64,000 nt of DNA from Holophagaceae bacterium (GTDB taxonomy: Bacteria > Acidobacteriota > Holophagae > Holophagales > Holophagaceae). Under the pieces are notes generated by a model that worked only from the letters and a program-made list of their open reading frames with translations, did not search any database and was not told the origin of the DNA. Shown piece after piece: positions 30,444 through 40,210 of the stretch. A program made the position numbers and the translations under genes. The DNA lies in the NCBI GenBank assembly GCA_016710635.1, contig JADJVL010000001.1, forward strand, positions 1-64,000. Reading direction: 5' to 3'. Each line of letters starts with the position of its first letter. The stretch's first letter is position 1.

Positions 30444-32531
30444 CTAGAACGTCATTTTGAGCGTGTAGGTGCCCGCGGTGCCGGTGGAGCCGGAGTAGAA
30501 GATCACCTTCGCGTAGCGGACGAAGGCCGAGGTCCCCGTGTTGGTGACGCTCACGGAATCCACCGCGCCGGTGCCGTTGGTGGCGCTGCCGATCTGGGTG
30601 ACGTTGCTGTTGTAGACGTACAGGTCGTAGTCGGACGACGCGTTGGGGGTCAGGGTGGTGACCATGGTGCGGCCGGCGCCCAGGGTGCACTTGTACCAGT
30701 CCTGGTCCGTGCTGGAGGCCATGGTGCCGCTGATGGTGGTGCCCGAGGTGGCGATGCTCTGGGCGGCGGTGGAGGAGTTGTTGGGCTCGACTTCCGCGTT
30801 GCCGGTGGGCGGGGGAGGCGTCGTGCCACCCCACTTGGCGCCGACATTGATGGCGGCGTAGGCGTTCCACACGGCCTGCTCCTCGGCGGTGCCGGCGCCG
30901 TAGAGCTCCTTGGCGGCGGCGATGGCGCCGGTGCGGGCGGCGGCGTAGTTCGAGCTGGAGGTGAGCTTGGTGGTGAGGGTGCGGTACCAGATGCGGGCGG
31001 CCTTGTCGTTGCCGATGCCGGTCATGCCGCCTGGCAGGTAGGAGCTGTAGTTGTTGGCGCTGCTGACGGTGCCGGCGCCCTGGCTGAGGAAGTAGAAGAA
31101 GCGGTTGTTCGGACCCGAGCTGTAGTGCACGTCCATGGAGCCCAGGGAGCTGCTCCAGGCGTTGGGGCTGGAGCCGTCGAGGCTGGGCTTGTCCATGTAG
31201 CGCAGGGGGGAGGCGTTCAGCTGCTCGCCGATCTTCCAGTTGCCGCCGGTGCTGCCGATGGTGGAGCCGGAGCCGCCGCGGGCGTAGAACTCGATCATCG
31301 TGCCGAAGATGTCCGAGTTGGACTCGTTCAGGCCGCCGGACTCCCCGGAGTAGGTGAGGTTCGCGCTGTTGGCGCAGACGCCGTGGCTCATCTCGTGGCC
31401 GGCCACATCCAGGGCGGTCAGCGTGGTGAAGCTGCTGCCGTCGCCGTAGGTCATGCAGAAGCAGCTGTCGGACCAGAAGGCGTTGTCGTAGCTGTTGCTG
31501 ACGTGCACCCGGCTGTAGGTGGCCTTGCCGGCGCCGTTGATGCCGTTGCGGCCCATGACGTTCAGGAAGAAGTCCCAGGACTTCATCATGCCGAACATGG
31601 CGTCCACAGCGGCGGTCTGGCCATTGGCGGCGGTGGTGGAGGAGCCCTCGACGTAGTTGGCGCCGTCGCCCCAGGTGTTGTCGGCGTCGGTGTAGATGGA
31701 ACCCGTGGCGGTGGAGGTCGTCGTGGCGTGGTTGCTGTTGGTCACCACATTGTTGCCGAAGGTGCCGCCGGTGCCGCGGGTCATGTCCCGCATCTCGAAG
31801 CCCGAGGTCACGCTGTTGGTGTTGATGCTGATGGTGCCGTTGTACTGGGACTTGCCGGTGCCCGTCACGCCGGCGGTGTGCAGGTCGTTCCAGCTGGCGA
31901 GGATGGCGCCGGTGTGGGCGTTGATGATGAAGTCGCTGTGGCGGATGCCGTCCAGCTCGTTCTCGAGCTCGATGTGCACGTGGTAGGCCAGGGTGTAGCG
32001 CGTCACCTGGCGGGAGAAGTCCATCGCGTTGGCCTCTTCGTCGGAGGTCGCGAAGCGGTTGCCCGGGCGGCGCATGTCCACGGTCTCGGGGTAGACGATC
32101 AGCTCTGCGCTGGGGGCGATGGAAAAATCGCCCTTGGGGGCGACTTCGTTGCGGACGATGGCCAGGACTTCGGAATCCGTGAGGCTGGCGGTCGTGTTGA
32201 GGCGGATGTTGACCTTGTGGTCGGCGGTCATCGGGAGGAGTTGGCCCTCCTCGGTGGTGTGCATGATGACTTCGCCGCCCCACACCTTCACGCCGTTGTA
32301 GGTCTGCTGGAAGCGCGTGTGGGTCTGGTTCAGGTCGTCCACGTGGAGGGCGCGCATCCTGAAGTCGCTGCTGCCGTCCAGGCCCATCTCGGTCCGCTGG
32401 GACTGGAGGCGCGCGGTGGCGGCGTCCGAATGCTGGCGGGCGATCTGGGCGCGGTCGGCGGCGAAGGCCGAGCCGGCGGCCAGCAGGGAGGCGATGAGGG
32501 AGAGGGAGATGCGGCCCTTCAAGGTTGCCAT
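30444..32531 (-). CDS. Secreted M4 (thermolysin-family) metalloprotease with one PPC domain
   Basis: A 695-residue zinc protease. The ATG at 32531 has AGGAG 6-7 bases upstream; an in-frame TTG two codons earlier is less likely. Signal peptide ~1-25 (ISLSLIASLLAAGSAFAADR), propeptide with TRFQQTYNGVKVWGGEVIMH, then the catalytic domain with HEMSH (~379), GGLNESNSD (~399) and DVHYSSGPNN. A single C-terminal PPC domain occupies ~590-695 (NAEVEPNNSSTAAQSIATSG). It shares order and long identical stretches with the protease at 27225 but lacks Ig domains, consistent with tandem duplication followed by domain gain or loss. Its own terminator at 30390 and the ~210-bp gap suggest separate transcription of the two paralogues. 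Confidence 0.93.
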   Translation of the reverse strand: MATLKGRISLSLIASLLAAGSAFAADRAQIARQHSDAATARLQSQRTEMGLDGSSDFRMRALHVDDLNQTHTRFQQTYNGVKVWGGEVIMHTTEEGQLLPMTADHKVNIRLNTTASLTDSEVLAIVRNEVAPKGDFSIAPSAELIVYPETVDMRRPGNRFATSDEEANAMDFSRQVTRYTLAYHVHIELENELDGIRHSDFIINAHTGAILASWNDLHTAGVTGTGKSQYNGTISINTNSVTSGFEMRDMTRGTGGTFGNNVVTNSNHATTTSTATGSIYTDADNTWGDGANYVEGSSTTAANGQTAAVDAMFGMMKSWDFFLNVMGRNGINGAGKATYSRVHVSNSYDNAFWSDSCFCMTYGDGSSFTTLTALDVAGHEMSHGVCANSANLTYSGESGGLNESNSDIFGTMIEFYARGGSGSTIGSTGGNWKIGEQLNASPLRYMDKPSLDGSSPNAWSSSLGSMDVHYSSGPNNRFFYFLSQGAGTVSSANNYSSYLPGGMTGIGNDKAARIWYRTLTTKLTSSSNYAAARTGAIAAAKELYGAGTAEEQAVWNAYAAINVGAKWGGTTPPPPTGNAEVEPNNSSTAAQSIATSGTTISGTMASSTDQDWYKCTLGAGRTMVTTLTPNASSDYDLYVYNSNVTQIGSATNGTGAVDSVSVTNTGTSAFVRYAKVIFYSGSTGTAGTYTLKMTF

Positions 32532-32756
32532 TGGCAACTCCTGTGAGAAGAGTGAGGGTGGGCGCCGCCTCCGGCCGCCGCCGAAGGATCCGTGCCTCTG
32601 GCGGTGCGGCCTGAGGCAGGCAGCGGGAGTCTTCAGGTGCGCTGAAGCCGAGTTTTTTGAAAGGAGCTTGGGGGACTGGCGTCCACTCTCGGGGCGGGGG
32701 TCGGAAGCACCTAGTTAAGCGTTGTTAATTTTGATGGAAGCACTTTCCAATAGCTG

Positions 32757-32780
32757 GAAACCCGCGCCACGGCGGGCTTC
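32757..32780 (-). terminator. Possible terminator of der
   Basis: On the minus strand GAAGCCCGC pairs with GCGGGTTTC across a 6-base loop and is followed by a short pyrimidine run, ~40 bp past the der stop. It is a weak candidate because the T-run is short. Confidence 0.35.
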
Positions 32781-32821
32781 ACGGTGCCGTGATCCTGGAC
32801 AATTCCGGCATGGGCCGGGCC

Positions 32822-34501
32822 TCAGCTCCGCTTGAGGGACTTCTGGCGGGGCTTCCGGGGCCGGGACTCCTTGCCGGGCTTCTCCGGCTTTCGGCGGGGC
32901 TTGCCTTCAGCCTTGGCGGGCCGGGCCTTGGGCCGGGCTTTCGCCTTGGGCTTGGGGGCGGCCGCAGGCGCGGCCTTGGGAAGGTTTTCCGCCCCGGCCT
33001 GCGAGGGCTCGGCGCCGGGCTTGGACTCGCTGCCCTTGAAACGCCGGCGGTGGGCGTCGCCCTCGGCGTGTTCCTTCTTCCGGCCGGGCTTCAGGCCCAT
33101 GCCCGGGTCGATGACCTGGCGCACCTTCGCCGCGTCCGCGGGGGCCTCGTCACCGGTCTGCTTCTTCTGGACGCTGAGGCGGATGGGCGTGCCGATGAAG
33201 CCGAAGGCCTCCCGCAGCCGGTTCTCGAGGTAGCGCATGTAGCTGAAGTGCAGGCCCCGGTCCGTGTTGGCCTTGATGACGAAGCTCGGCGGCCGCGTGC
33301 CCACCTGGGTCATGAAGTAGAGCTTGGGCCGCTTGCCCTCCAGGTAGTGGGGAGACATGCCCGCCACCGCCTCCCGCAGGAAGCCGTTGAGCTTGCCCGT
33401 GGGGACCCGCCGGGAGTGGGCCGCGGCCACTTCCTTGATGAGGCCGAAGAGTTTTTGCACCCGCTGGCCGGTGAGGGCGCTCACGAAGGTCATGGGGGCG
33501 TGGTTGAGGAAGCCCAGGTCGTGCCGGATCTTCTCTTCGAAGGCCAGCACGGTGTAGGTGTCCTTGGGGACGAGGTCCCACTTGTTCACCACGAGGATCA
33601 CCGCGGCCCCGGCGTCCTGGGCGTACCCGGCGACCACCGCGTCCTGGTGGGTGACGCCCTCCACGGCGTCGATGAGGAGGAGGCTCACGTCCGCCCGGGC
33701 CATGGCCTGCTTGGCCTTGAGGATGGAGAGGATCTCGGCGCCTTCGGAGGTCTTGCCCTTGCGCCGGATGCCGGCGGTGTCGATGAGGCGCCAGACCTGC
33801 TCCTCGGCGGTGAAGACCGTGTCCACGGCGTCCCGGGTGGTGCCCGCCACTTCGCTGACGAGGCTACGCTCGTAGCCCAGCAGCTTGTTGGTGAGGGAGC
33901 TCTTGCCCACGTTGGGCCGGCCGATCATGGCGAGCCGCAGCTCGTCCTGCAGCTCGTGGTGCTCGGCGTCGTCGGGGTGGCGGTGGAAGGGGAGCAGCTC
34001 CCGGATGCGGTCCAGCAGCTCCGGCACGCCGGAGCCGTGGGCGGCGGACACGGCGCGCACCTCCTCGATGCCCAGCCCGTAGAAGGCGCCGTCCGGGGCG
34101 CCGCCCTTCATGCCGTCCAGCTTGTTCACCGCCAGGAGGCAGGGCTTGCCCATGCGGATGATCCGGGAGGCGATCTCCTCGTCCCCGGTGGTGACGCCGG
34201 AGTGGCCGTCCACCATCAGCACCACCACGTGGGCGTCCTTCAGGGCCTGTTCCGCCATGCGGGTGATGCCCGAGGTGATGACGTCCTCGCCCTCGTAGTC
34301 CAGGCCGCCGGTGTCCACCAGCTCGAAGACCTCCTCGGGGGTGCCTTCCTCGTCCAGGCAGGTGACGCGGCCGTAGCTGCGGTCCCGGGTCATGCCGGGG
34401 AGGTCGTGGACCAGGGCCGCCCGAGTGCGGGTGAGCCGGTTGAAGAGGGTGGACTTGCCCACGTTGGGGCGTCCGCAGAGGGCGACGAGGGGGAGTTTCA
34501 T
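32822..34501 (-). CDS. der: Ribosome-biogenesis GTPase Der (EngA) with long basic tail
   Basis: A 559-residue double GTPase for 50S maturation. G domain 1: GRPNVGKSTLFNRL (~10-23), DLPGMTRDRS, DTGGLDYEG, NKLD. G domain 2: GRPNVGKSSLTNKLLGYE (~195), DTAGIRRKGK, NKWD. The C-terminal KH-like domain follows (LEGKRPKLYFMTQVGTRPPS) to about residue 450. Der is usually 440-490 residues; here roughly 90 extra Lys/Pro/Ala-rich residues follow (KPKAKARPKARPAKAEGKPR). The tail may bind rRNA, but that is inference. It is divergent from the HEPN-like gene with only 47 bp between starts. Confidence 0.95.
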   Translation of the reverse strand: MKLPLVALCGRPNVGKSTLFNRLTRTRAALVHDLPGMTRDRSYGRVTCLDEEGTPEEVFELVDTGGLDYEGEDVITSGITRMAEQALKDAHVVVLMVDGHSGVTTGDEEIASRIIRMGKPCLLAVNKLDGMKGGAPDGAFYGLGIEEVRAVSAAHGSGVPELLDRIRELLPFHRHPDDAEHHELQDELRLAMIGRPNVGKSSLTNKLLGYERSLVSEVAGTTRDAVDTVFTAEEQVWRLIDTAGIRRKGKTSEGAEILSILKAKQAMARADVSLLLIDAVEGVTHQDAVVAGYAQDAGAAVILVVNKWDLVPKDTYTVLAFEEKIRHDLGFLNHAPMTFVSALTGQRVQKLFGLIKEVAAAHSRRVPTGKLNGFLREAVAGMSPHYLEGKRPKLYFMTQVGTRPPSFVIKANTDRGLHFSYMRYLENRLREAFGFIGTPIRLSVQKKQTGDEAPADAAKVRQVIDPGMGLKPGRKKEHAEGDAHRRRFKGSESKPGAEPSQAGAENLPKAAPAAAPKPKAKARPKARPAKAEGKPRRKPEKPGKESRPRKPRQKSLKRS

Positions 34502-34548
34502 CTGGGGGGCTTATCCTTAATTATTCAGTCTTACAGAGAGGAACGTGG

Positions 34549-35184
34549 ATGCACGCTGCGACTTTCCATCCCTCCGTTGCCGCCGCTCTTTTCCAACCCC
34601 TCGCGGACCTTTGGGCCGTCATCGAAGTGAAGTCTGGGAAGCGGAATGTGCATGGGCATCACCTTGCGTTCTGTGTCCTTGCATTCATCACCCTAGAGTC
34701 TTGGGTTTGCAGGCTCTCGATCAGCCCAGGAGAAGATCTCTTTGCCTTGCTCAAACGCCTTCGGGCTTCGGCAGCACTTAGTGATGATGTAGAAGAATTC
34801 TTTGTGCTAAGGAACGCCATCTCCCATGGGCATCTATTAGAGGAAATCCAGTCGTGGAGCCCGGTAGGTCAGATTCGGACGAAGAGGGGCAATCGGCTCG
34901 TCGGCCTGACGAATGGTCGATTCGAAAAGCGCGTTGACCAAACGTCCCTACGAACTCACCGAATGAAATTCCATGTGAACCCATCAACGGTTGATGGATC
35001 AGATTCCAGGAAGTCCGCGAGGACTCTTCTCAGAATCTTGAAGTTCCTGTCAAAGCATGGGCTTCCCCATCCTGAAACGGGTGGTGTGAAAGTCTGGTTC
35101 CCTCACCTCCAGTCGAATCATGGAAGCGCTAACCAGTTAACTATTCAGGCGTTTCTCGAACGAGTGAGCTCTCAGATTGCTTGA
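34549..35184 (+). CDS. HEPN-like hypothetical protein
   Basis: A 211-residue protein starting at ATG 34549 with GAGGA upstream. No close family is recognised. Residues ~75-105 read DDVEEFFVLRNAISHGHLLE, in which RNAISH fits the R-x4-6-H signature of HEPN domains (often RNases of toxin-antitoxin or abortive-infection systems); a preceding helix (LAFCVLAFITLESWVCRLSI) fits the helical bundle. Base composition is clearly lower in GC than the neighbours, and the gene lies on the 3' side of tRNA-Asp/tRNA-Val, both suggestive of recent acquisition. No antitoxin-like partner gene is seen next to it; der on one side and tRNAs on the other are housekeeping. RNase function is inferred from one motif. 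Confidence 0.6.
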   Translation: MHAATFHPSVAAALFQPLADLWAVIEVKSGKRNVHGHHLAFCVLAFITLESWVCRLSISPGEDLFALLKRLRASAALSDDVEEFFVLRNAISHGHLLEEIQSWSPVGQIRTKRGNRLVGLTNGRFEKRVDQTSLRTHRMKFHVNPSTVDGSDSRKSARTLLRILKFLSKHGLPHPETGGVKVWFPHLQSNHGSANQLTIQAFLERVSSQIA

Positions 35185-35402
35185 TGAGGTACTTGGAGAA
35201 GAGTCGGGGTTGGGAATCTTGCGGGCGAGATCTGCCTCCAGGCACTCGCAAACCCGCATCGCCGGGGCTCGAACCCGGTTTCGGCCGTTGGCCGAAACCC
35301 GCGGCCTGGCTGCGGGCGGGGATCCCGCTACGCGGGACCGGCCTCGACGCTCCCGCGTCTCGTCCTTCCCCTACCCCCGCGCCAGGCCGATCGCGGCTTC
35401 TC

Positions 35403-35470
35403 GCCCCGTCAGCCCCAAACAAAAAGCGCCCCTGCTGGGGCGCTTCTTGTTTTGGCGGGGCTGACGGGGC
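35403..35470. repeat. 14-bp inverted repeat spanning the tRNA-Asp 3' end and terminator
   Basis: gccccgtcagcccc at 35403-35416 is the exact reverse complement of 35457-35470, which is the acceptor and T-arm side of tRNA-Asp. The arms enclose the terminator hairpin. The left arm is an inverted copy of the tRNA 3' portion. Confidence 0.7.
35417..35445 (-). terminator. Terminator downstream of tRNA-Asp
   Basis: The stem AAGCGCCCC / GGGGCGCTT is followed on the minus strand by TTTGTTTG, ending the tRNA-Val/tRNA-Asp transcript. Confidence 0.8.
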
Positions 35471-35529
35471 TCGAACCCGCGACCTTCGGCGTGACAGGCC
35501 GACACTCTAACCGACTGAGCTACAACCCC
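35453..35529 (-). tRNA. tRNA-Asp (GTC)
   Basis: The minus strand begins GGGGTTGTAGCTCAG, with anticodon loop CTGTCAC (anticodon GTC), T-arm GGTTCGAGCC and encoded CCA at 35455-35453. The acceptor stem GGGGTTG/CAGCCCC contains one G-U pair. Confidence 0.95.
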
Positions 35530-35564
35530 AAGTTTTCAACACCGGTTCTCCTTGTCAGGGGAGG

Positions 35565-35640
35565 TGGTGGGCGATGACGGACTCGAACCGCCGACATGCT
35601 GCGTGTAAAGCAGCTGCTCTACCGACTGAGCTAATCGCCC
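35565..35640 (-). tRNA. tRNA-Val (TAC)
   Basis: The minus strand begins GGGCGATTAGCTCAG, with anticodon loop TTTACAC (anticodon TAC), T-arm GGTTCGAGTCC and encoded CCA. It lies 35 bp upstream of tRNA-Asp and is probably cotranscribed with it. Confidence 0.95.
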
Positions 35641-35831
35641 GCCGTCGCCGAACCAAAATCCTCCCATGGGGAGGGGGGTGCGTCAACGCAAAACCTTGCC
35701 GTTGAGGAGCCCCGGCCCGGCTGATAGAGTTTGAAGGTTTCTGCCCGCGAGGTGTGTCGGTCAGGAGCGAGTGTGGTTCTGTCCCGGACCGGCTGCAGGG
35801 CCGGGGATCGCCCGGGGATCATGGAGGCAAC

Positions 35832-36332
35832 GTGGATTTGGCAGGCTTGGTGATCGCATCGGCACTCGAACCGGTTGAGAAGAGCCTTCTCGCCTCGCTG
35901 CCCGACCCCATGCGGCCGGACCTGCCCGCCCTAGGCTTCGTGATCGTCCTGATCATCCTGCTGTTCTTCTATCTCCGCTCGGTCTTCTTCAACCCCATCA
36001 CCAAGCTGATGAACCAGCGGGAGAAGGACATGAATGCCGGCAGCGACGCCAAGGCCGCCGCTGCCGCCGCCATCGAAGCCCGGCAGGCGGACTACAGCGC
36101 CCGGCTCAAGGAGCTGCGCGCCCAGGCCTTCGCCCACAAGAAGGCCCTGTCCGAAGCCGCCGCCCAGGAGAAGCAGGCCCTGCTGGCCGAAGCCCGGACC
36201 AAGGCCACTGGCCACCGGGAACTGACCCTGGACTCCCTGCGCACCCAGCAGGCCCAGGCCAAGTCGGACCTCACCGCCCAGGTCGACGCCCTTTCCGATT
36301 CCATGGTCCAGCACCTCCTGAAGCAGGCCTGA
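35832..36332 (+). CDS. atpF: F-type ATP synthase F0 subunit b (b'-like)
   Basis: A 166-residue peripheral-stalk subunit. The GTG at 35832 with GGAGG 6 bases upstream is preferred over an upstream start at 35754, which would add a non-helical Arg/Gly-rich leader. One N-terminal membrane helix (~32-52, PALGFVIVLIILLFFYLRSV) is followed by a long Ala/Lys/Glu-rich coiled coil to the end (KAAAAAAIEARQADYSARLK), as expected for a b-type stalk. It heads the seven-gene cluster b', b, delta, alpha, gamma, beta, epsilon and is followed by the second b gene after 3 bp. Two different b subunits imply a b/b' heterodimer. Confidence 0.85.
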   Translation: MDLAGLVIASALEPVEKSLLASLPDPMRPDLPALGFVIVLIILLFFYLRSVFFNPITKLMNQREKDMNAGSDAKAAAAAAIEARQADYSARLKELRAQAFAHKKALSEAAAQEKQALLAEARTKATGHRELTLDSLRTQQAQAKSDLTAQVDALSDSMVQHLLKQA

Positions 36333-36335
36333 GCG

Positions 36336-37106
36336 ATGAAGCCGACCCGGTTCCTCCCCCAGATCATCCTCGGCGCCGCCCTCGCGGCCGCGCCCCTGGC
36401 GGCCCAGCACGCGCCGGAGCCCCCGGCGCACGCCCAGACCGAAGGCCAGGCAGCCCCCAAGGCCGAAGGTCATGAAGCTCCCAAGGCCGAGGGCCACGAA
36501 ACCCCCGCAGCGGGCGAACATGGCGCGGCGACGGCAGGCCATGGCGCGGCCGCTGAGGGCCACGGCGAAGGCGCCCATCACGGGCCGGCCATCAAGCTCT
36601 TCGGCATGGAGCTGGGCTCCGGGGCGCAGAACCTCGTCAAGCTCATCAACTTCCTCATCTTCGCCGGCGGCCTCTTCTTCCTCCTGAAGGGCGCCCTGTC
36701 CGCGGCCTTCAAGGCCCGCACCCAGGACGTGGAGGAGCGCCTGGCCCAGGCGGAGAAGGACAAGGCCGAGGGCGAAGCCCAGATGAGGCTCCTGGAGGAG
36801 CGCATGTCGGGGCTGCAGGCCGAACTGGACGGCATCCTCGCCAAGGCCGATGCGGACGCCGCCGCGGAGAAGGCCCGCATCCTGGACGCGGCGAAGGCCG
36901 AGGCCGCCAGCATCCTCGCCCAGGCCCAGGCGGACATTTCCGCCCACCAGCGCGCCGCCGAAGCCGAACTCCGGGCCCTCGTCGCCGAACTGGCGGTGGA
37001 AGGCGCCACCCAGCGCCTCCAGGCCCAGCTCCACGGCGCCACCGCCGCCACCGCCATCGACCGCGCCATCCAGCAGGTCGGCGCTTCCTCCGGAGGCCTC
37101 CAGTGA
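36336..37106 (+). CDS. atpF: F-type ATP synthase F0 subunit b with signal peptide and His-rich linker
   Basis: A 256-residue second b-type subunit, much longer than the usual ~160. It starts with a signal-peptide-like segment (FLPQIILGAALAAAPLAAQH), then ~60 residues rich in His, Ala, Gly and Glu with short repeats (APKAEGHE, AAAEGHGEGAHHG). Next come the true membrane helix (~105-128, LVKLINFLIFAGGLFFLLKG) and a long coiled coil (ARTQDVEERLAQAEKDKAEG onward). The helix plus coiled coil identify it as stalk subunit b; the cleavable leader and His-rich segment are unusual and would face the periplasm. It overlaps the delta gene by 4 bases (GTGA). Confidence 0.82.
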   Translation: MKPTRFLPQIILGAALAAAPLAAQHAPEPPAHAQTEGQAAPKAEGHEAPKAEGHETPAAGEHGAATAGHGAAAEGHGEGAHHGPAIKLFGMELGSGAQNLVKLINFLIFAGGLFFLLKGALSAAFKARTQDVEERLAQAEKDKAEGEAQMRLLEERMSGLQAELDGILAKADADAAAEKARILDAAKAEAASILAQAQADISAHQRAAEAELRALVAELAVEGATQRLQAQLHGATAATAIDRAIQQVGASSGGLQ

Positions 37107-37645
37107 GCAACCGACTCGCGGCGCGCCGCTACGCCAAGGCCCTCGTCGAGATCGGGGAGATCCAGGGCAACCTGATGCTGCTCCAGCACGAGCTGGGGGA
37201 AGTCACGGCCCTGGTCAAGGGCAGCGCCGACCTCACGCGCCTGGTCCTCAACCCGCTGGTGGTGCCCCGGCAGAAGGCCGTGGTCTTCGAGATGGTGCTG
37301 CGCCAGGCCGGCGTGGGCCTCACCTTGTGCAACTTCTTCAAAGTCGTGGCGGAAAACGCCCGCCTGAACCTGATCCACGAGATCGAGTCCGCCTTCCGGG
37401 AGCTCGTGGACGAACGGGCCGGCGTCGTGGAGGCCCGGGTCACCACCGCCCAGCCCCTCACCGACGCCCAGTCGAAGGCGCTCCAGGCCTCGCTGGCCAC
37501 CCGGACCGGGAAGTCCATCCGCCTCGTCGCGGCCCAGGATTCCACCCTGCTCGGCGGCGTCAAGGTGCAGGTGGGCTCCACCGTCTTCGACGCCTCGCTC
37601 CAGGGCCGGCTCCGGCTCCTGAAGCAGCAGCTCCTCACCGCCTAA
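37103..37645 (+). CDS. atpH: ATP synthase F1 subunit delta
   Basis: A 180-residue subunit that joins the F1 head to the peripheral stalk. The GTG at 37103 overlaps the previous stop. The N-terminal helical-bundle signature RLAARRYAKALVEIGEIQ and the C-terminal strand region LLGGVKVQVGSTVFDASLQG RLRLLKQQL are typical of the family, as is the length. It lies 34 bp before atpA, whose ribosome-binding site (GGAGG) is in that gap. The product is cytosolic and membrane-associated. Confidence 0.93.
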   Translation: MSNRLAARRYAKALVEIGEIQGNLMLLQHELGEVTALVKGSADLTRLVLNPLVVPRQKAVVFEMVLRQAGVGLTLCNFFKVVAENARLNLIHEIESAFRELVDERAGVVEARVTTAQPLTDAQSKALQASLATRTGKSIRLVAAQDSTLLGGVKVQVGSTVFDASLQGRLRLLKQQLLTA

Positions 37646-37679
37646 CCCAGACCTTCATACCCAGCTTTCGGAGGAATTC

Positions 37680-39257
<1,578 letters not shown>

Positions 39258-39260
39258 GCC

Positions 39261-40148
39261 ATGGCCGGCCTCCAGGACATCCGGCGGCGCATCCGCTCGG
39301 TCAAGAACACCCAGCAGGTCACCAAGGCCATGAAGATGATCTCCGCGGTGAAGCTGCGGAAATCACAGGAACGGCTCGTCTCCCTGCGCCCCTACGCCGG
39401 CAAGATGCGCGACGTGGCCAAAAGCGTCGTCGGCCGCATCAAGGGCCACGTGGCCGCCGAGCAGCTCAATCTCGGCCCCGAGGCCAGGCTGTTCCTGGAC
39501 CCCCGGGAGGAGAAGCGCATCCGCGTGGTCCTCGTGGCCTCCGACAAGGGCCTTTGCGGCGGCTTCAACGCCAACGTCATGAAGGCGGCCAACGCCTTCC
39601 TGGACACCCGCGCCAAGGAGGCGGTGGTCCTGGACGTGGTGGGCAAGCGCGCCGTGGACTACGCCCGCAAGAAGGGTTTCAAGGTCCACAAGGAGTACCT
39701 CGGCATCCCCCTGACGGGTCTCGAGCGGGTGAGCCGCGAGGTGTCCGACGATGCCGCCAAGCAGTACCAGACCGGCGAGATCGATGCCCTCTACGTGATC
39801 TTCAACGAGTTCCATTCCGCCATGAGCCAGGATCCGCAGGTGGTCCGCATCTTCCCCATGGACCTGGACGCGCCGGCCGTGGACGCCAAGTCCGAGACCG
39901 CCCACCTCCTCGAGCCCGATCCCAACACGACGCTCGAAGCCCTGCTTCCCCGTTTCGTGGAGACCGAGCTCCTGCGCGCGCTGCTGGAATCCTCCGCCTC
40001 CGAGCATGGCGCCCGGATGGCCGCCATGGACAAGGCCAGCAACAACGCCGGCGAGATGATCGGCAAGCTGACCCTGACCATGAACAAGATCCGCCAGGCC
40101 TCCATCACGAACCAGATCATCGAGATCGTGTCCGGGGCGAACGCCTGA
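39261..40148 (+). CDS. atpG: ATP synthase F1 subunit gamma
   Basis: A 295-residue rotor-shaft subunit. The N-terminal helix LQDIRRRIRSVKNTQQVTKA MKMISAVKLRK and the C-terminal helix with MAAMDKASNNAGEMIGKLTL and NKIRQASITNQIIEI form the antiparallel coiled coil that turns inside the alpha/beta hexamer. The central VASDKGLCGGFNANV is the family signature. Spacing of 3 bp from atpA and 62 bp to atpD fits one transcript. Confidence 0.96.
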   Translation: MAGLQDIRRRIRSVKNTQQVTKAMKMISAVKLRKSQERLVSLRPYAGKMRDVAKSVVGRIKGHVAAEQLNLGPEARLFLDPREEKRIRVVLVASDKGLCGGFNANVMKAANAFLDTRAKEAVVLDVVGKRAVDYARKKGFKVHKEYLGIPLTGLERVSREVSDDAAKQYQTGEIDALYVIFNEFHSAMSQDPQVVRIFPMDLDAPAVDAKSETAHLLEPDPNTTLEALLPRFVETELLRALLESSASEHGARMAAMDKASNNAGEMIGKLTLTMNKIRQASITNQIIEIVSGANA

Positions 40149-40210
40149 ACCGTCCGCCTTCCCGCGCTGAGCCCCGTCCCACCCGCCACTCCCTTCGCTC
40201 CGAGGTCCCC

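Noticed and set aside
35181..35510. A + strand frame running into tRNA-Asp (ending GADGARTRDLRRDRPTL)
   Set aside because: The C-terminal part is the translated tRNA gene, a well-known annotation artefact; there is no independent support for the rest. The same applies to 5000-5188.
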